A DNA stretch of 64,000 bases, from assembly GCF_000021925.1 (NCBI RefSeq), contig NC_011830.1:2752501-2816500 (forward strand), in the 5' to 3' direction. The number at the start of each line of letters is the position of its first letter. The first letter of the stretch is position 1. The notes below the pieces were generated by a model. It made no database searches. It was not told the origin of the DNA and saw nothing but the letters and a program-made list of their open reading frames with translations. This document shows, piece after piece, positions 17,421 to 26,331 of the stretch. Origin of the DNA: Desulfitobacterium hafniense DCB-2 (GTDB lineage Bacteria > Bacillota > Desulfitobacteriia > Desulfitobacteriales > Desulfitobacteriaceae). Position numbers and translations under genes: made by a program.

Positions 17421-17460
17421 TTGGAATAGAAGTATACTAGTATATACAACTATACTAAAA
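17421..17460 (+). promoter_or_regulatory. Probable promoter and GntR/HutC-type operator of the methyltransferase operon
   Basis: A 12-bp perfect palindrome TATACTAGTATA lies at 17433-17444, overlapping GTATATAC (17440-17447), which fits the GT-N-TA-N-AC operator style of the HutC/UTRA branch of GntR regulators. TTGGAA at 17421 and TATACA at 17443 are 16 bases apart and could be the promoter, so a bound repressor would cover the -10. The operon encodes such a regulator at 20179. Confidence 0.5.
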
Positions 17461-17473
17461 GGAGGTCTTTATT

Positions 17474-18094
17474 TTGAGCGGTGAATTAGCGAAAAAACTG
17501 GGAGCACTGGATGAGGATGCCGTCTTGGCGGGAGTACAGGCGTTAAAGGAACAAGGCGTTCCTGGGCTGGATATCATTCAGGAGCTGCAGGAAGGCATGC
17601 AGGCGGTTGGTCAAAAGTATGAAGCGAAAGAGTATTTTCTCTCTGAATTGATTATGTCGGCTGAAATTTTCAATGAAGCGATCAGTGCACTGGGTGATTT
17701 ATCCGGAACAGAGCAATCTCATTTAGGAAATTTCGTCTTGGGCACAATCTATGGCGATATCCACGACATCGGGAAAAACATTGTCAGCACGGTTTTAAAA
17801 TGCAATGGCTTTAACGTGATTGATCTTGGCGTTGATGTACCTACTGAAAAATTTATCGAAGGGATCAAAGAATATAAGCCAAAGGTCATCGGGTTCTCCT
17901 GTTTGCTTACGACTGCCTTTGATAATATAAAGGCGGCCATCGAAGAGATTGAAAAAGCCGGCCTCAGGAATGAGCTGAGAATTCTTATCGGCGGCGGTCC
18001 TGTTGACCAATCGGTATGTGATTATGTAAAGGCGGATGCGGTCTGCAGGAGTGCTCAGGAAGCAGTGGAAGTCGCTCAAAAATTCTCAGCTTAA
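17474..18094 (+). CDS. Methyltransferase cognate corrinoid protein 1 (MtaC/MtvC-like)
   Basis: 206 residues: an N-terminal four-helix cap domain (to about residue 85) and a C-terminal B12-binding Rossmann domain with the cobalt-ligand motif DIHDIGKN, then SCLLT and GGGPV. It carries the methyl group on cob(I)alamin/methyl-cob(III)alamin between two methyltransferases. The start is TTG 17474 with GGAGGT 7 bases upstream. It is the first gene of the operon, followed by methyl-THF and URO-D-family methyltransferases. Confidence 0.9.
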   Translation: MSGELAKKLGALDEDAVLAGVQALKEQGVPGLDIIQELQEGMQAVGQKYEAKEYFLSELIMSAEIFNEAISALGDLSGTEQSHLGNFVLGTIYGDIHDIGKNIVSTVLKCNGFNVIDLGVDVPTEKFIEGIKEYKPKVIGFSCLLTTAFDNIKAAIEEIEKAGLRNELRILIGGGPVDQSVCDYVKADAVCRSAQEAVEVAQKFSA

Positions 18095-18152
18095 AATCAG
18101 CCTGGAATCAGCCATTCTATAGTGCATGGTGATCAGAAGAGGAGGCACTGGG

Positions 18153-18956
18153 ATGCTCATTGTCGGAGAATTGATCAATACCAGTCGTACAGAAATCAAA
18201 ACTGCTGTCTTAAACAGGGATGCCGAAACCATTCAGCAGGTGGCTAAGGCCCAAGAGGCAGCTGGAGCAACCTACCTTGATGTGAATTGCGGAAATTTAG
18301 TGGAACAGGAAATCGCCGCTATGGGCTGGCTTGTGGATACTATTCAGGAGGTATCGGCCTTACCCTTGAGTATCGACAGCCCCAACCCCGCAGCTTTAAG
18401 TGAAGGTCTGCAAAGAGCCCGGCATGGACAGCCCATGATCAACTCAATTTCCAATGAAACTGCCCGCTGGCAGGCTGTATTGCCCCTGGTTTTGGAATAC
18501 AGGACCAAGATCATTGCCCTCTGCATTGAAGATTCAGGAATGCCGAAAGGGCTGGAAGATCGGTTGAGAATTGCCGATAGTGTTATTAATCGGCTTGTTC
18601 AGGCTGGAGTGCCCCTGGAAGCTATTTATATAGACCCCTTGGTGACTCCTATAAGCACGGATCAAAAAACCGGCAAAATACTTTTAAAGGTTATTCGAAC
18701 TATTATGGAGGGTTATCCAGGCGTTCACACCATTTGTGGATTAAGCAATATCTCTTATGGATTACCTGCCCGCAAAGTTCTCAATCGTCTCTTCATGGTC
18801 CAAACCATGAGTGCGGGTATGGATAGTTATATTCTTAATCCTACGGACAAAGGAATGTTAGGCTCACTGAAAGGCTCAATGGCCTTGCTTGGACTGGATA
18901 GGCATTGCCGGGCCTACAATAACGCCTATCGGGAAGGGTTATATGATCACGCCTAG
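18153..18956 (+). CDS. Methyl-tetrahydrofolate:corrinoid methyltransferase (MtgA/MtvA-like)
   Basis: 267 residues of the pterin-binding (DHPS-like TIM barrel) family: VGELINTSR at the N terminus, YLDVNCGN, SIDSPNP, MINSISNE and a late GLSNISYGLPARK. These match AcsE/MtgA-type enzymes that move a methyl group between corrinoid protein and tetrahydrofolate. ATG 18153 has GAGGAGG upstream; ATG 18126 has none. It would deliver methyl groups from the adjacent corrinoid protein into the C1 pathway. Confidence 0.88.
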   Translation: MLIVGELINTSRTEIKTAVLNRDAETIQQVAKAQEAAGATYLDVNCGNLVEQEIAAMGWLVDTIQEVSALPLSIDSPNPAALSEGLQRARHGQPMINSISNETARWQAVLPLVLEYRTKIIALCIEDSGMPKGLEDRLRIADSVINRLVQAGVPLEAIYIDPLVTPISTDQKTGKILLKVIRTIMEGYPGVHTICGLSNISYGLPARKVLNRLFMVQTMSAGMDSYILNPTDKGMLGSLKGSMALLGLDRHCRAYNNAYREGLYDHA

Positions 18957-18994
18957 GTTACTCAGGAAAGAAGTAAAAGTTAGGAGTGAAACTC

Positions 18995-20110
18995 ATGTCA
19001 AACAGTCAGTTATATAAGGAACGGAAAGAAAGAATAGCGAAAGCCGTGGCTCTCGGGAAAACGGATCGGACTCCTGTGGTGCTCGAATTTGCAGCCTTTG
19101 CAGCCCGGGCTCAAACTATGTCGGTGGCTGAATTTATAAGCAGCAGCTTAGTTTCGGCCGAAGCCATGATTAAAACTGTGGAAAAAGTCGGCGGGGCGGA
19201 CGGTGTCGATTATGGAAGCTACTTTAAATATGGGCTGGAAATGGCCTGGCTAAGTAAGATCAAACGGCCGGGAGAGGAACTCCCGGAAAATGAGTTGTGG
19301 CAGGTCGTTGAGGCCGAATTGATGAAGCAGAGTGACTATGATCGGATTGTTGAAGAAGGCTGGCCCAACTGGCTGATGTCCTATGTAACAGAACACTTTG
19401 GTCCTGAATTGCTCCCGCAAATTATGGCTGATGGACAAAATGCCTCCAAGGTGGCCGAGATGTGGAAAGAAGCCGGTATTCCTACCTTGACAGGCGGTGG
19501 GGGTGTAACAACAATCCCCTATGAAATGTTCTGTGGCGGCCGTTCATTTTCTAAATTTGTGCGGGATATGTTTAAAATACCGGACAAGGTGCAGGCTGCC
19601 ATGGATGCCGCTTTACCTTTCATGGCTCCTCAAAGTATAGCAGGGTCTAAACAACTGGGTTCAGAGTATCTCTGGCTGGGGGGCTGGCGGGCAGCCAGTG
19701 AAATGCTGTCTCAGGCCCAATGGGATCGCTTTGTTTTCCCGTATTATGAGAAACTGATTTATGAAATCCTTGACGCCGGAATTACCCCTATTCTTCACTT
19801 TGATTCTGATTGGACCCGGGACTTGGCGCGCTTCAAAGATTTCCCGAAGGGAAAAATCATTCTGGAGCTTGATGGCATGACCGATATCTATAAGGCCAAA
19901 GAAATATTGGGAGATACCATGTGTATTATGGGTGATGTACCCGCGGCCCTGCTTACCCTGGGAACGCCGGATGCTGTTCATAACTACTGCCGGAAATTGA
20001 TCGAAGAAATAGGTCCCACAGGGTTTATCCTCCACCCAGGCTGTGATATTCCTATTGATGCCAAAATAGAAAATGTTCAAGCCATGGTGGCGTCTGTAAC
20101 CTCTAAATAA
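18995..20110 (+). CDS. URO-D-family methyltransferase (candidate substrate:corrinoid methyltransferase)
   Basis: About 371 residues of the uroporphyrinogen-decarboxylase/MtaA superfamily. Likely zinc ligands are His in PILHFDSDW and Cys in LHPGCDIP near the C terminus. Many first methyltransferases of O-demethylase systems belong to this superfamily. In this operon it is the only candidate to demethylate the growth substrate (inference; perhaps a methoxylated aromatic). I prefer ATG 18995, 8 bases after TAGGAG; GTG 18986 overlaps the site. A perfect hairpin follows its stop. Confidence 0.8.
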   Translation: MSNSQLYKERKERIAKAVALGKTDRTPVVLEFAAFAARAQTMSVAEFISSSLVSAEAMIKTVEKVGGADGVDYGSYFKYGLEMAWLSKIKRPGEELPENELWQVVEAELMKQSDYDRIVEEGWPNWLMSYVTEHFGPELLPQIMADGQNASKVAEMWKEAGIPTLTGGGGVTTIPYEMFCGGRSFSKFVRDMFKIPDKVQAAMDAALPFMAPQSIAGSKQLGSEYLWLGGWRAASEMLSQAQWDRFVFPYYEKLIYEILDAGITPILHFDSDWTRDLARFKDFPKGKIILELDGMTDIYKAKEILGDTMCIMGDVPAALLTLGTPDAVHNYCRKLIEEIGPTGFILHPGCDIPIDAKIENVQAMVASVTSK

Positions 20111-20121
20111 TTGATGATACA

Positions 20122-20153
20122 ATAGACAAAGGCAGACTGCTGCCTTTGTCTAT
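20122..20153 (+). terminator. 14-bp perfect hairpin between methyltransferase and GntR genes
   Basis: ATAGACAAAGGCAG and CTGCCTTTGTCTAT enclose ACTG. No T run follows, so it is more likely an mRNA-processing or partial-attenuation hairpin than a full terminator, separating abundant enzyme mRNA from the regulator. Confidence 0.55.
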
Positions 20154-20178
20154 CATTACCTAAAGGGAGAAGGCTGTT

Positions 20179-20904
20179 ATGAAGACTCGAGAATCCTTTG
20201 TACCGGTTTATTTTCAACTTGCTGAAGACTTAAAAGAAAAGATCCTGGCCGGCGAACTTAAGCCGGGTGATGCTTTGCCTTCAGAGACTCAACTGGGTGA
20301 GCAATACGGAATCAGTAAAATGACCGTGCGCAATGGCCTGAGGCTCTTAGCTCAGGAAGGGCTGATTGAATCCTTCCGCGGTAAGGGGAGCTTTGTTGCT
20401 CACCCGAATCTCAGTGAGCTCATTCTTAATCTTGCCGAACACGGATCGGAAAACCCGCAAGACTATGATTCTAGATTGCTCGCTATCAATGTTATAGCAG
20501 CGGAAGATGGGGTCGCGTTACGCCTTCAGATTAAACCCGGAACCAAACTTATTCAATTTCGCAGGCTGCTCCTTATTGAGGGGGAACCGGTGGCGGTGGA
20601 GAATCGTTATCTGACCTATCAGCGGGGGCAGCCCCTGGTGGAACAGGAAATTAAGTATGCTGATTTTCCTGAAGCTGTTGCCAGGCATACAGGAATCATC
20701 ACCGAAGGCAATCAGGTCACCATTTCCGCCGTATCTTTGCACCAGGCTGAGGCCGAGCTGTTAGAAGCATCTTCCGGAATTCCCGCCTTGAAAGTTGAAC
20801 AATTGGTTTATGGAAGACAAAATACACCCTTAGGATTATCCATTATGATCTGTCATGGCGAAAAATATCATCTGATCGCTTCCACACGGAGTTTTTTTGG
20901 CTAA
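20179..20904 (+). CDS. GntR-family transcriptional regulator, HutC/UTRA type
   Basis: 241 residues: an N-terminal winged helix (PVYFQLAEDLKEKI, then LPSETQLGEQYGISKMTVRNGL, residues about 8-75) and a C-terminal UTRA ligand domain (residues about 95-240). Such proteins are usually repressors released by a small metabolite. It sits inside the methyltransferase operon; a fitting palindromic operator lies at the operon's front (17433). GGGAGAAGG precedes the ATG. The ligand is unknown. Confidence 0.9.
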   Translation: MKTRESFVPVYFQLAEDLKEKILAGELKPGDALPSETQLGEQYGISKMTVRNGLRLLAQEGLIESFRGKGSFVAHPNLSELILNLAEHGSENPQDYDSRLLAINVIAAEDGVALRLQIKPGTKLIQFRRLLLIEGEPVAVENRYLTYQRGQPLVEQEIKYADFPEAVARHTGIITEGNQVTISAVSLHQAEAELLEASSGIPALKVEQLVYGRQNTPLGLSIMICHGEKYHLIASTRSFFG

Positions 20905-20937
20905 GAAGGACTTCATGTTAGAGGGGAAGGAATGCGT

Positions 20938-21588
20938 ATGGTTGAAAGCATGCTGGTGGCCGCGGTAACCCGTCTCGATGTGGATAAAGTGTTAGCTCTG
21001 GCGGTGTCGGAAATACAAAGCGGCAAAGACTCCATAGAAATTATTGAAGAGACGCGCCAGGGAATGACCCAAGTCGGTCATTTATACGACCAGGGAAAGT
21101 ACTTCCTGGCGGATCTTATGATGTCTGCAGAGATCTTTAAGGATGTCATCAGCCTGGTGTCAGACCAGACTAATGCCATCGCTGTAATCGAACCCTCGGC
21201 GACGATTTTGTTCGGAACCGTCAAAAAAGATATCCATGATATAGGCAAGAATTTAATGATTAGCTTGCTTCGCTTTAATGGGCACAAGGTCATTGACCTG
21301 GGCGTGGATGTGGCTCCGGAAAGATTTGCCGAAGGATGTATTGAACACAGGGCCTCCATCGTCTGTTTATCGGGACTGATCACCCAATCCTATGATTCAA
21401 TGCGCCTGACCGTTCAAGCTCTTGAGAAAATGGGACTAAGACCGGGGGTAAAGGTGGTCATTGGCGGTTTAGTTAATGAACAGGTCAGACAGTATACCAA
21501 GGCAGATTATTGGGTTAAAGATTGCTCAGAAGGAGTAAAACTCTGCTCCTCTCTCTTCAATCTGAAAACACATCAAGAAATATCCTGA
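20938..21588 (+). CDS. Methyltransferase cognate corrinoid protein 2
   Basis: About 216 residues with the same two-domain layout as the protein at 17474: a helical cap and a B12-binding domain with DIHDIGKN, SGLIT and IGGLV. The two are clearly paralogous but diverged. I prefer ATG 20938, 7 bases after GAGGGGAAGG; ATG 20932 is too close. Two corrinoid proteins in one operon suggest either two methyl donors or a division between catalysis and storage. Confidence 0.88.
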   Translation: MVESMLVAAVTRLDVDKVLALAVSEIQSGKDSIEIIEETRQGMTQVGHLYDQGKYFLADLMMSAEIFKDVISLVSDQTNAIAVIEPSATILFGTVKKDIHDIGKNLMISLLRFNGHKVIDLGVDVAPERFAEGCIEHRASIVCLSGLITQSYDSMRLTVQALEKMGLRPGVKVVIGGLVNEQVRQYTKADYWVKDCSEGVKLCSSLFNLKTHQEIS

Positions 21589-21599
21589 AGGTGAATTGT

Positions 21600-22298
21600 A
21601 TGAAGACTGTAATCATCGCTTGCCATACCCTTAAGGATGAACTTAACAGCGCGATTCAAGAGGCTGACTGCCCATTCCCTGTGCTATGGATAGAATCGGG
21701 GCTGCATCTTTACACAGATACCTTAAATAAGCGCCTCCAGCAGGAGTTGGCCAGAATCACCAATGTGGACCGTATTCTCCTGGCCTTTGGGTATTGCGGC
21801 AACTCTTTACTGGGGCTGACTTCCCCTCATGCCCAGCTGGTCTTTCCCTGTGTTGATGATTGCATCAGTCTTCTCCTGGGTTCTCAGCACGCCAGGAAGA
21901 AAATATCGGAAGAAATGGGCACCTATTATCTCACCAAAGGGTGGCTGGAATTCGAAAGCAACATCTGGCAGGAATACCAGTATGCTGTGAAACGCTATGG
22001 CAAGGAAAAGGCGGAGCGCCTGTTCAGACAAATCCTTAATCATTATCACCGGTTGGCCGTAATTGATACAGGGGCCTATGAGATAGCCGACTTCCTCGAA
22101 CTTACGGAAAAGATAGCCGCTACCTTGAAACTAAGCCATCAGATCATACCAGGCTCCACAAGCTACCTCAAGAAATTGCTCACAGGTCCTTGGGATGATG
22201 AGTTTGTCATTGTTCCTCCCGGGGAAATCGTTACTTTAACCCATTTATGCCATGACACTAATGAACCCCTTTGGCAAATTATCGGTATGTCCCAGTAG
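21600..22298 (+). CDS. DUF1638 protein
   Basis: 232 residues matching the DUF1638 family: an N-terminal IACHTL, a central LLAFGYCGNSLLGL, VDDCISLLLGS and a Cys/His-containing C terminus. The family has no settled biochemical role but recurs in corrinoid methyltransferase operons, consistent with this setting. ATG 21600 has GAAGGTG upstream; a longer frame from 21522 would overlap the upstream gene. Its job is probably accessory to methyl transfer. Confidence 0.8.
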   Translation: MKTVIIACHTLKDELNSAIQEADCPFPVLWIESGLHLYTDTLNKRLQQELARITNVDRILLAFGYCGNSLLGLTSPHAQLVFPCVDDCISLLLGSQHARKKISEEMGTYYLTKGWLEFESNIWQEYQYAVKRYGKEKAERLFRQILNHYHRLAVIDTGAYEIADFLELTEKIAATLKLSHQIIPGSTSYLKKLLTGPWDDEFVIVPPGEIVTLTHLCHDTNEPLWQIIGMSQ

Positions 22299-22334
22299 AG
22301 GATAACTAACCAGAGATTGAGCGAGGTTTATTCA

Positions 22335-24182
22335 ATGGGTAAAGAAATAACCTCCCGAATCATCATTGGGGGTCAAAACCCCATTGCTGTTAAAAACAGG
22401 GCCTGGACCCTTATGGATATCTTAACGGATGCAGGTGTGTTTTTAGAGTCGGTCTGCGGCGGCCAAGGAACCTGCGGCAAATGCAAGGTCCGGGTTCTGA
22501 GCGGACAGGTGACGGATGGGCAGGGAAATCCTGCTGAACCTGAAAATGATGGCTCGTACTTAGCCTGCCGGGTTTATCCATTAGGTCAAGTCGTATTGGC
22601 TGACATCACCCAAAGAGGAGTCACGGCGAAAGGGGAAATCGGGAGAATCCATATTTCCCTTGAGGATAGGGCTCCAGTACTCAGCAAGTCGGTGGTGCGA
22701 CCGACCTATCCGACTTTAGCGCAAAACTACTCGCTGCAGGAAATGATCAGCAACGTTAATGAGCTGCAATCGCAAGAGAAGCAGGATTTACATATCACCG
22801 CATTACGGGATATGGCTTTGTTGGCCCAGACCAAGACAGAGAGCTATACTTTGATTCACTTGGGCGATCATGTGACAGCTGTGGAAGGAGGAGATACTTC
22901 CTCAGTTCTTTACGGAGTAGCTTTCGATATCGGAAGTACTACAGTGGCTGGAATGCTTATGGACATGAATAGGGGGGAGGCGGTTGCTGCCGCAGCCGAA
23001 ACCAATCCTCAGTCAGCCTATGGTGCCGATGTCATCTCCCGCATTAAAGCGGCGGAGAAGCCGGAAGGATTAAAACAACTTTCTGATCTGATTCGCCATT
23101 GTCTAAGTACCCTGATCCGCAGGCTTTGCTCCATAAGCGGGATAAGGGTACAGGATATTTATCTGGTGACCGTCGTGGGAAATTCAACCATGGAACACCT
23201 TCTGATGGGGATCTCACCTACCAGCCTGACTATCCCTCCCTATGTGCAAGCCTTTAAATCACTGTCACCTTTTCCACCCCAGGAACTTTCCCTGGATATT
23301 CACCCGGGGGGACGGGTGATTCTTATCCCCAATATTGCCAGTTTTGTGGGTGCAGATACCACAGCAGCTATCTTGGCTATGGATCAGGATCTGACTCCCA
23401 AGCTCACCTTATTGATCGATTTAGGAACGAACGGAGAGATTGTTCTCGGCAATCGGGAGCGAATGATTGTTACCTCTACAGCTGCCGGCCCCGCTTTTGA
23501 AGGCGCCCAGCTTTCCTGCGGTATGAGGGCCACGGATGGAGCCATCGATGATATCAGCATCCAAGAGGATGTCCTGATCCGAACGATTAACGCTCAGAAG
23601 CCTGCCGGAATATGTGGATCGGGAATCATTAAAGCTCTCGCCGAAATGGTGCGCAGGGGGATCATCACCTCTTCAGGGCGATTTGCGGAGAACAGTCAAA
23701 TGGCGCAGCTCTCTCCTGAGCTCCGGTCCAGAATAAGGGAGAAGGAGGGGCAGCGGGAATTTGTACTGGCCTTTGCCGAGGAAAGCGCCAACGGTTCGGA
23801 TATTGTCATTACCCAAGGGGATGTGCGGGAGCTTCAACTGGTTAAGTCCTCGATTTGCACAGGATCGCAAATCTTAATGCAGACCTTGGGCGTCAACCCA
23901 GAAGACATTGAACAGGTTTTTATCGCCGGTGCTTTCGGCAGTTTTGTGGATTTGGACAGCGCCTTGGCTATTGGCTTAATCCCTATACAAGAACGAAACA
24001 GAATCCGCTCCGTGGGCAATGCGGCGGGAGAAGGGGCTGCCAAGGCTTTGCTTTCACACAAGCACATTCAACGCTGCCAGGCCATTGCCGAGAAAGCAGA
24101 GTTTGTCGAGTTGGCTAATCATCCCCAGTTTCAAAAGAGCTTTATTAATAATCTGGCATTTCCAAAAGGAGGTATAACATGA
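22335..24182 (+). CDS. Corrinoid activating/regenerating ASKHA ATPase with N-terminal [2Fe-2S] domain
   Basis: About 615 residues. The N terminus is a plant-type ferredoxin domain with Cys at about 41, 47, 50 and 78 (CGGQGTCGKC). The rest is the DUF4445/ASKHA region with DIGSTT and DLGTNGEI phosphate loops and a late GSGIIKA and AGAFGSF. This layout matches activating enzymes of O-demethylase systems, which reduce inactive cob(II)alamin to cob(I)alamin using ATP. I chose ATG 22335 after GAGGT; TTG 22317 is an alternative. It overlaps the next gene by four bases. Confidence 0.9.
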   Translation: MGKEITSRIIIGGQNPIAVKNRAWTLMDILTDAGVFLESVCGGQGTCGKCKVRVLSGQVTDGQGNPAEPENDGSYLACRVYPLGQVVLADITQRGVTAKGEIGRIHISLEDRAPVLSKSVVRPTYPTLAQNYSLQEMISNVNELQSQEKQDLHITALRDMALLAQTKTESYTLIHLGDHVTAVEGGDTSSVLYGVAFDIGSTTVAGMLMDMNRGEAVAAAAETNPQSAYGADVISRIKAAEKPEGLKQLSDLIRHCLSTLIRRLCSISGIRVQDIYLVTVVGNSTMEHLLMGISPTSLTIPPYVQAFKSLSPFPPQELSLDIHPGGRVILIPNIASFVGADTTAAILAMDQDLTPKLTLLIDLGTNGEIVLGNRERMIVTSTAAGPAFEGAQLSCGMRATDGAIDDISIQEDVLIRTINAQKPAGICGSGIIKALAEMVRRGIITSSGRFAENSQMAQLSPELRSRIREKEGQREFVLAFAEESANGSDIVITQGDVRELQLVKSSICTGSQILMQTLGVNPEDIEQVFIAGAFGSFVDLDSALAIGLIPIQERNRIRSVGNAAGEGAAKALLSHKHIQRCQAIAEKAEFVELANHPQFQKSFINNLAFPKGGIT

Positions 24183-24805
24183 ACGTTTTACTCTTTGGCG
24201 GCTTTTTGGGCGCGGGTAAGACCTCCTTGATTCTCTCTGCGGCCAAGTTCCTGGTGGAGAATAATCTAACCGCCCAAGCAACCAACCCGGCCAAACCCTC
24301 TTTAATTATTATCGAGAATGAAGTGGGTGAGACAGGGATTGATGATAAAATCCTCAAAGCCAATGGGCTGATGGTTCGGGAGCTTTTCTCCGGTTGTATT
24401 TGCTGCACATTGACCTCTGAACTGACTGTGACTTTAAATGAGCTTTATGAAACCTATGATCCCCAGTGGGTGATCGTGGAGGCCACGGGAATGACTTATC
24501 CCCATCGAATCGCGGAAACCATTCACACCTATGGCAAGGGAGTCGAAAACCTGAAGATCATGATCGTCGCCGATGCTGAACGTTGGGAAGAACTGATGGA
24601 GATCGTCCCCGGGCTTGTTGAAGGTCAGATCGCTAAGGCGGATCTGATTTTTCTCAATAAGATCGACTGTATGCACCATGAGGCCTTGGCCGAAATAGAA
24701 AAAAGCCTGCATCATCTTAATCCTGCAGCGCAAATTCATTGTGTATCAGCTTTTAGGGGAATTAACCCGGAAATCTGGCGTGAGGCGGTGTGGAGAAATG
24801 AGTGA
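24179..24805 (+). CDS. CobW/COG0523-family P-loop GTPase
   Basis: 208 residues: Walker A GFLGAGKTS, metal-binding motif GCICCTL (C-x-C-C), a VEATGMTYP segment and G4 motif LNKID. It lacks the usual C-terminal CobW domain of about 100 residues and is thus a minimal G domain. COG0523 proteins deliver zinc, cobalt or other metals. Overlaps at both ends with the activator and a His-rich protein imply co-translation. A role in metal supply to the corrinoid or zinc methyltransferases is inferred. Confidence 0.88.
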   Translation: MNVLLFGGFLGAGKTSLILSAAKFLVENNLTAQATNPAKPSLIIIENEVGETGIDDKILKANGLMVRELFSGCICCTLTSELTVTLNELYETYDPQWVIVEATGMTYPHRIAETIHTYGKGVENLKIMIVADAERWEELMEIVPGLVEGQIAKADLIFLNKIDCMHHEALAEIEKSLHHLNPAAQIHCVSAFRGINPEIWREAVWRNE

Positions 24806-25286
24806 GCACAAGCATGAGCAGCACCGGCATGGTCATGCTTGTGAATGCGAAAGTTGTCATGGGTCTGAACACCGGCACGAAAACACGCTGCCAAAGGTTC
24901 ATGCTGCCCTTAATGAAGAACCTGAGATTTTCTCGGAAAGCTATGAATTAACCTTTAAGCAGGAAAGCAGCACCCTCCCTGTACAAGAAGCTCTGCTCCA
25001 CTGGGGCGGTGAGATCCTCCGCTGGGTGAAGAACAAACATGGTTTTGTAGGGCATATCAAAGGTTTCAGCGAAGGAACAGAGCATTTTTGGTTTTCTTCT
25101 ACGGGAAAAGCCATCAATATAAAATCATCTTCCGGCTGGAGTGAGGGGATGGACAAAAAGTTCACCATCAACGCTACCGCCATAATATTCGGTACTCCTA
25201 AAAAAGAGCTTGCTGAATACGCAAGGCAGTGTTTAGAACTCTCCATCGCAACTAAATGTCCGGATTCAACACTGGTCAGGAAATAA
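24798..25286 (+). CDS. His/Cys-rich metal-binding protein of the methyltransferase operon
   Basis: 162 residues starting at ATG 24798 (GGAGAA upstream), overlapping the GTPase stop. The first 30 residues contain about nine His plus CECESC, a clear metal-binding segment, followed by a compact domain of about 110 residues whose family I do not recognise. Fusion-like pairing of a metal-binding protein with a COG0523 GTPase suggests a metallochaperone pair (inference). It is the last gene of the operon. Confidence 0.75.
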   Translation: MSEHKHEQHRHGHACECESCHGSEHRHENTLPKVHAALNEEPEIFSESYELTFKQESSTLPVQEALLHWGGEILRWVKNKHGFVGHIKGFSEGTEHFWFSSTGKAINIKSSSGWSEGMDKKFTINATAIIFGTPKKELAEYARQCLELSIATKCPDSTLVRK

Positions 25287-25409
25287 CCGGAGAATAAACC
25301 TAAGTCTTGATTACAGCCATTTCTGGGGAATTGATATCACCCTTACAGGGCAACATTATAATAGTTTTGTAGTTTTTGTTGTCCCTGAACAAGCGAAGGA
25401 GTGATAGCA

Positions 25410-26279
25410 ATGAGTGAAACCAAAATTCCTCAACCCACTTTTCCTGCCCAGCACCAGGATAAGCAGCCCGGACTGGAAACCTTAATGAATCCCAGCCCCA
25501 TCTTCGAGGACCTGAACTATCGGCCCAGCGGCAAGTTACAGGGCAAAGTCGCCTTGATCAGCGGCGGAGACAGTGGCATCGGGAAAGCGGTAGCCATTCT
25601 CTATGCCAAGGAAGGTGCCGATATTGCCATCGTTTATCTTGATGAACAGGTTGATGCCCAGGCAACCAAGGAGAGAATTGAGCAGCTGGGGAGACGCTGC
25701 CTGCTGATCCCAGGGGATATTGGCGAGGAAAATTTCAGCAATCAAGCTGTGCAAAAAACCTTGGATACCTTGGGAGGATTGGATATCCTCGTGAACAATG
25801 CAGCGGAACAGCACCCCCAGAATTCTCTTCTCGATATTACTGCTCAACAAATTGAGCAAACCTTTCGCACCAATATTTTCGGCATGCTGTATCTGACCAA
25901 GGCAGCACTTCCTCATCTCAGATACGGCTCCGTGATTATCAATACAGCTTCGATTACAGCTTATAAAGGGGATGCCAAACTTATCGACTATTCCGCATCC
26001 AAAGGAGCAGTCGTGGCTTTCACACGTTCTCTTTCCGAATCACTGATCAAACAGGGCATCCGTGTCAACGGCGTAGCACCCGGCCCCATCTGGACGCCGC
26101 TGATTCCGGCATCTTTCGACGCCAATGAGGTTTCCACCTTTGGCAGCACTACTCCCATGCAGCGGGCCGGACAGCCGGTGGAATTGGCTCCGGCCTATTT
26201 GTTCCTTGCTTGCGAGGGTTCTGCCTATATGTCGGGGCAGATGCTCCATGTTAATGGAGGGACGATAGTCAACGGGTGA
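25410..26279 (+). CDS. Short-chain dehydrogenase/reductase
   Basis: 289 residues. The NAD(P)-binding motif is SGGDSGIGKAVA, the NNAAEQ structural motif follows, and the catalytic set is Ser in TASITAY with Tyr-x-x-x-Lys in YSASKG. The long N-terminal extension (about 45 residues, PGLETLMNPSP) is typical of the YhdF/YtjP-like general-stress SDR group. GAAGGAG precedes ATG 25410. Substrate unknown; monocistronic, with a good terminator. Confidence 0.88.
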   Translation: MSETKIPQPTFPAQHQDKQPGLETLMNPSPIFEDLNYRPSGKLQGKVALISGGDSGIGKAVAILYAKEGADIAIVYLDEQVDAQATKERIEQLGRRCLLIPGDIGEENFSNQAVQKTLDTLGGLDILVNNAAEQHPQNSLLDITAQQIEQTFRTNIFGMLYLTKAALPHLRYGSVIINTASITAYKGDAKLIDYSASKGAVVAFTRSLSESLIKQGIRVNGVAPGPIWTPLIPASFDANEVSTFGSTTPMQRAGQPVELAPAYLFLACEGSAYMSGQMLHVNGGTIVNG

Positions 26280-26331
26280 TGATCAAGGTAATTCACGATC
26301 CTATAAGTCACATATTAGGGAGAAGTCTTCG

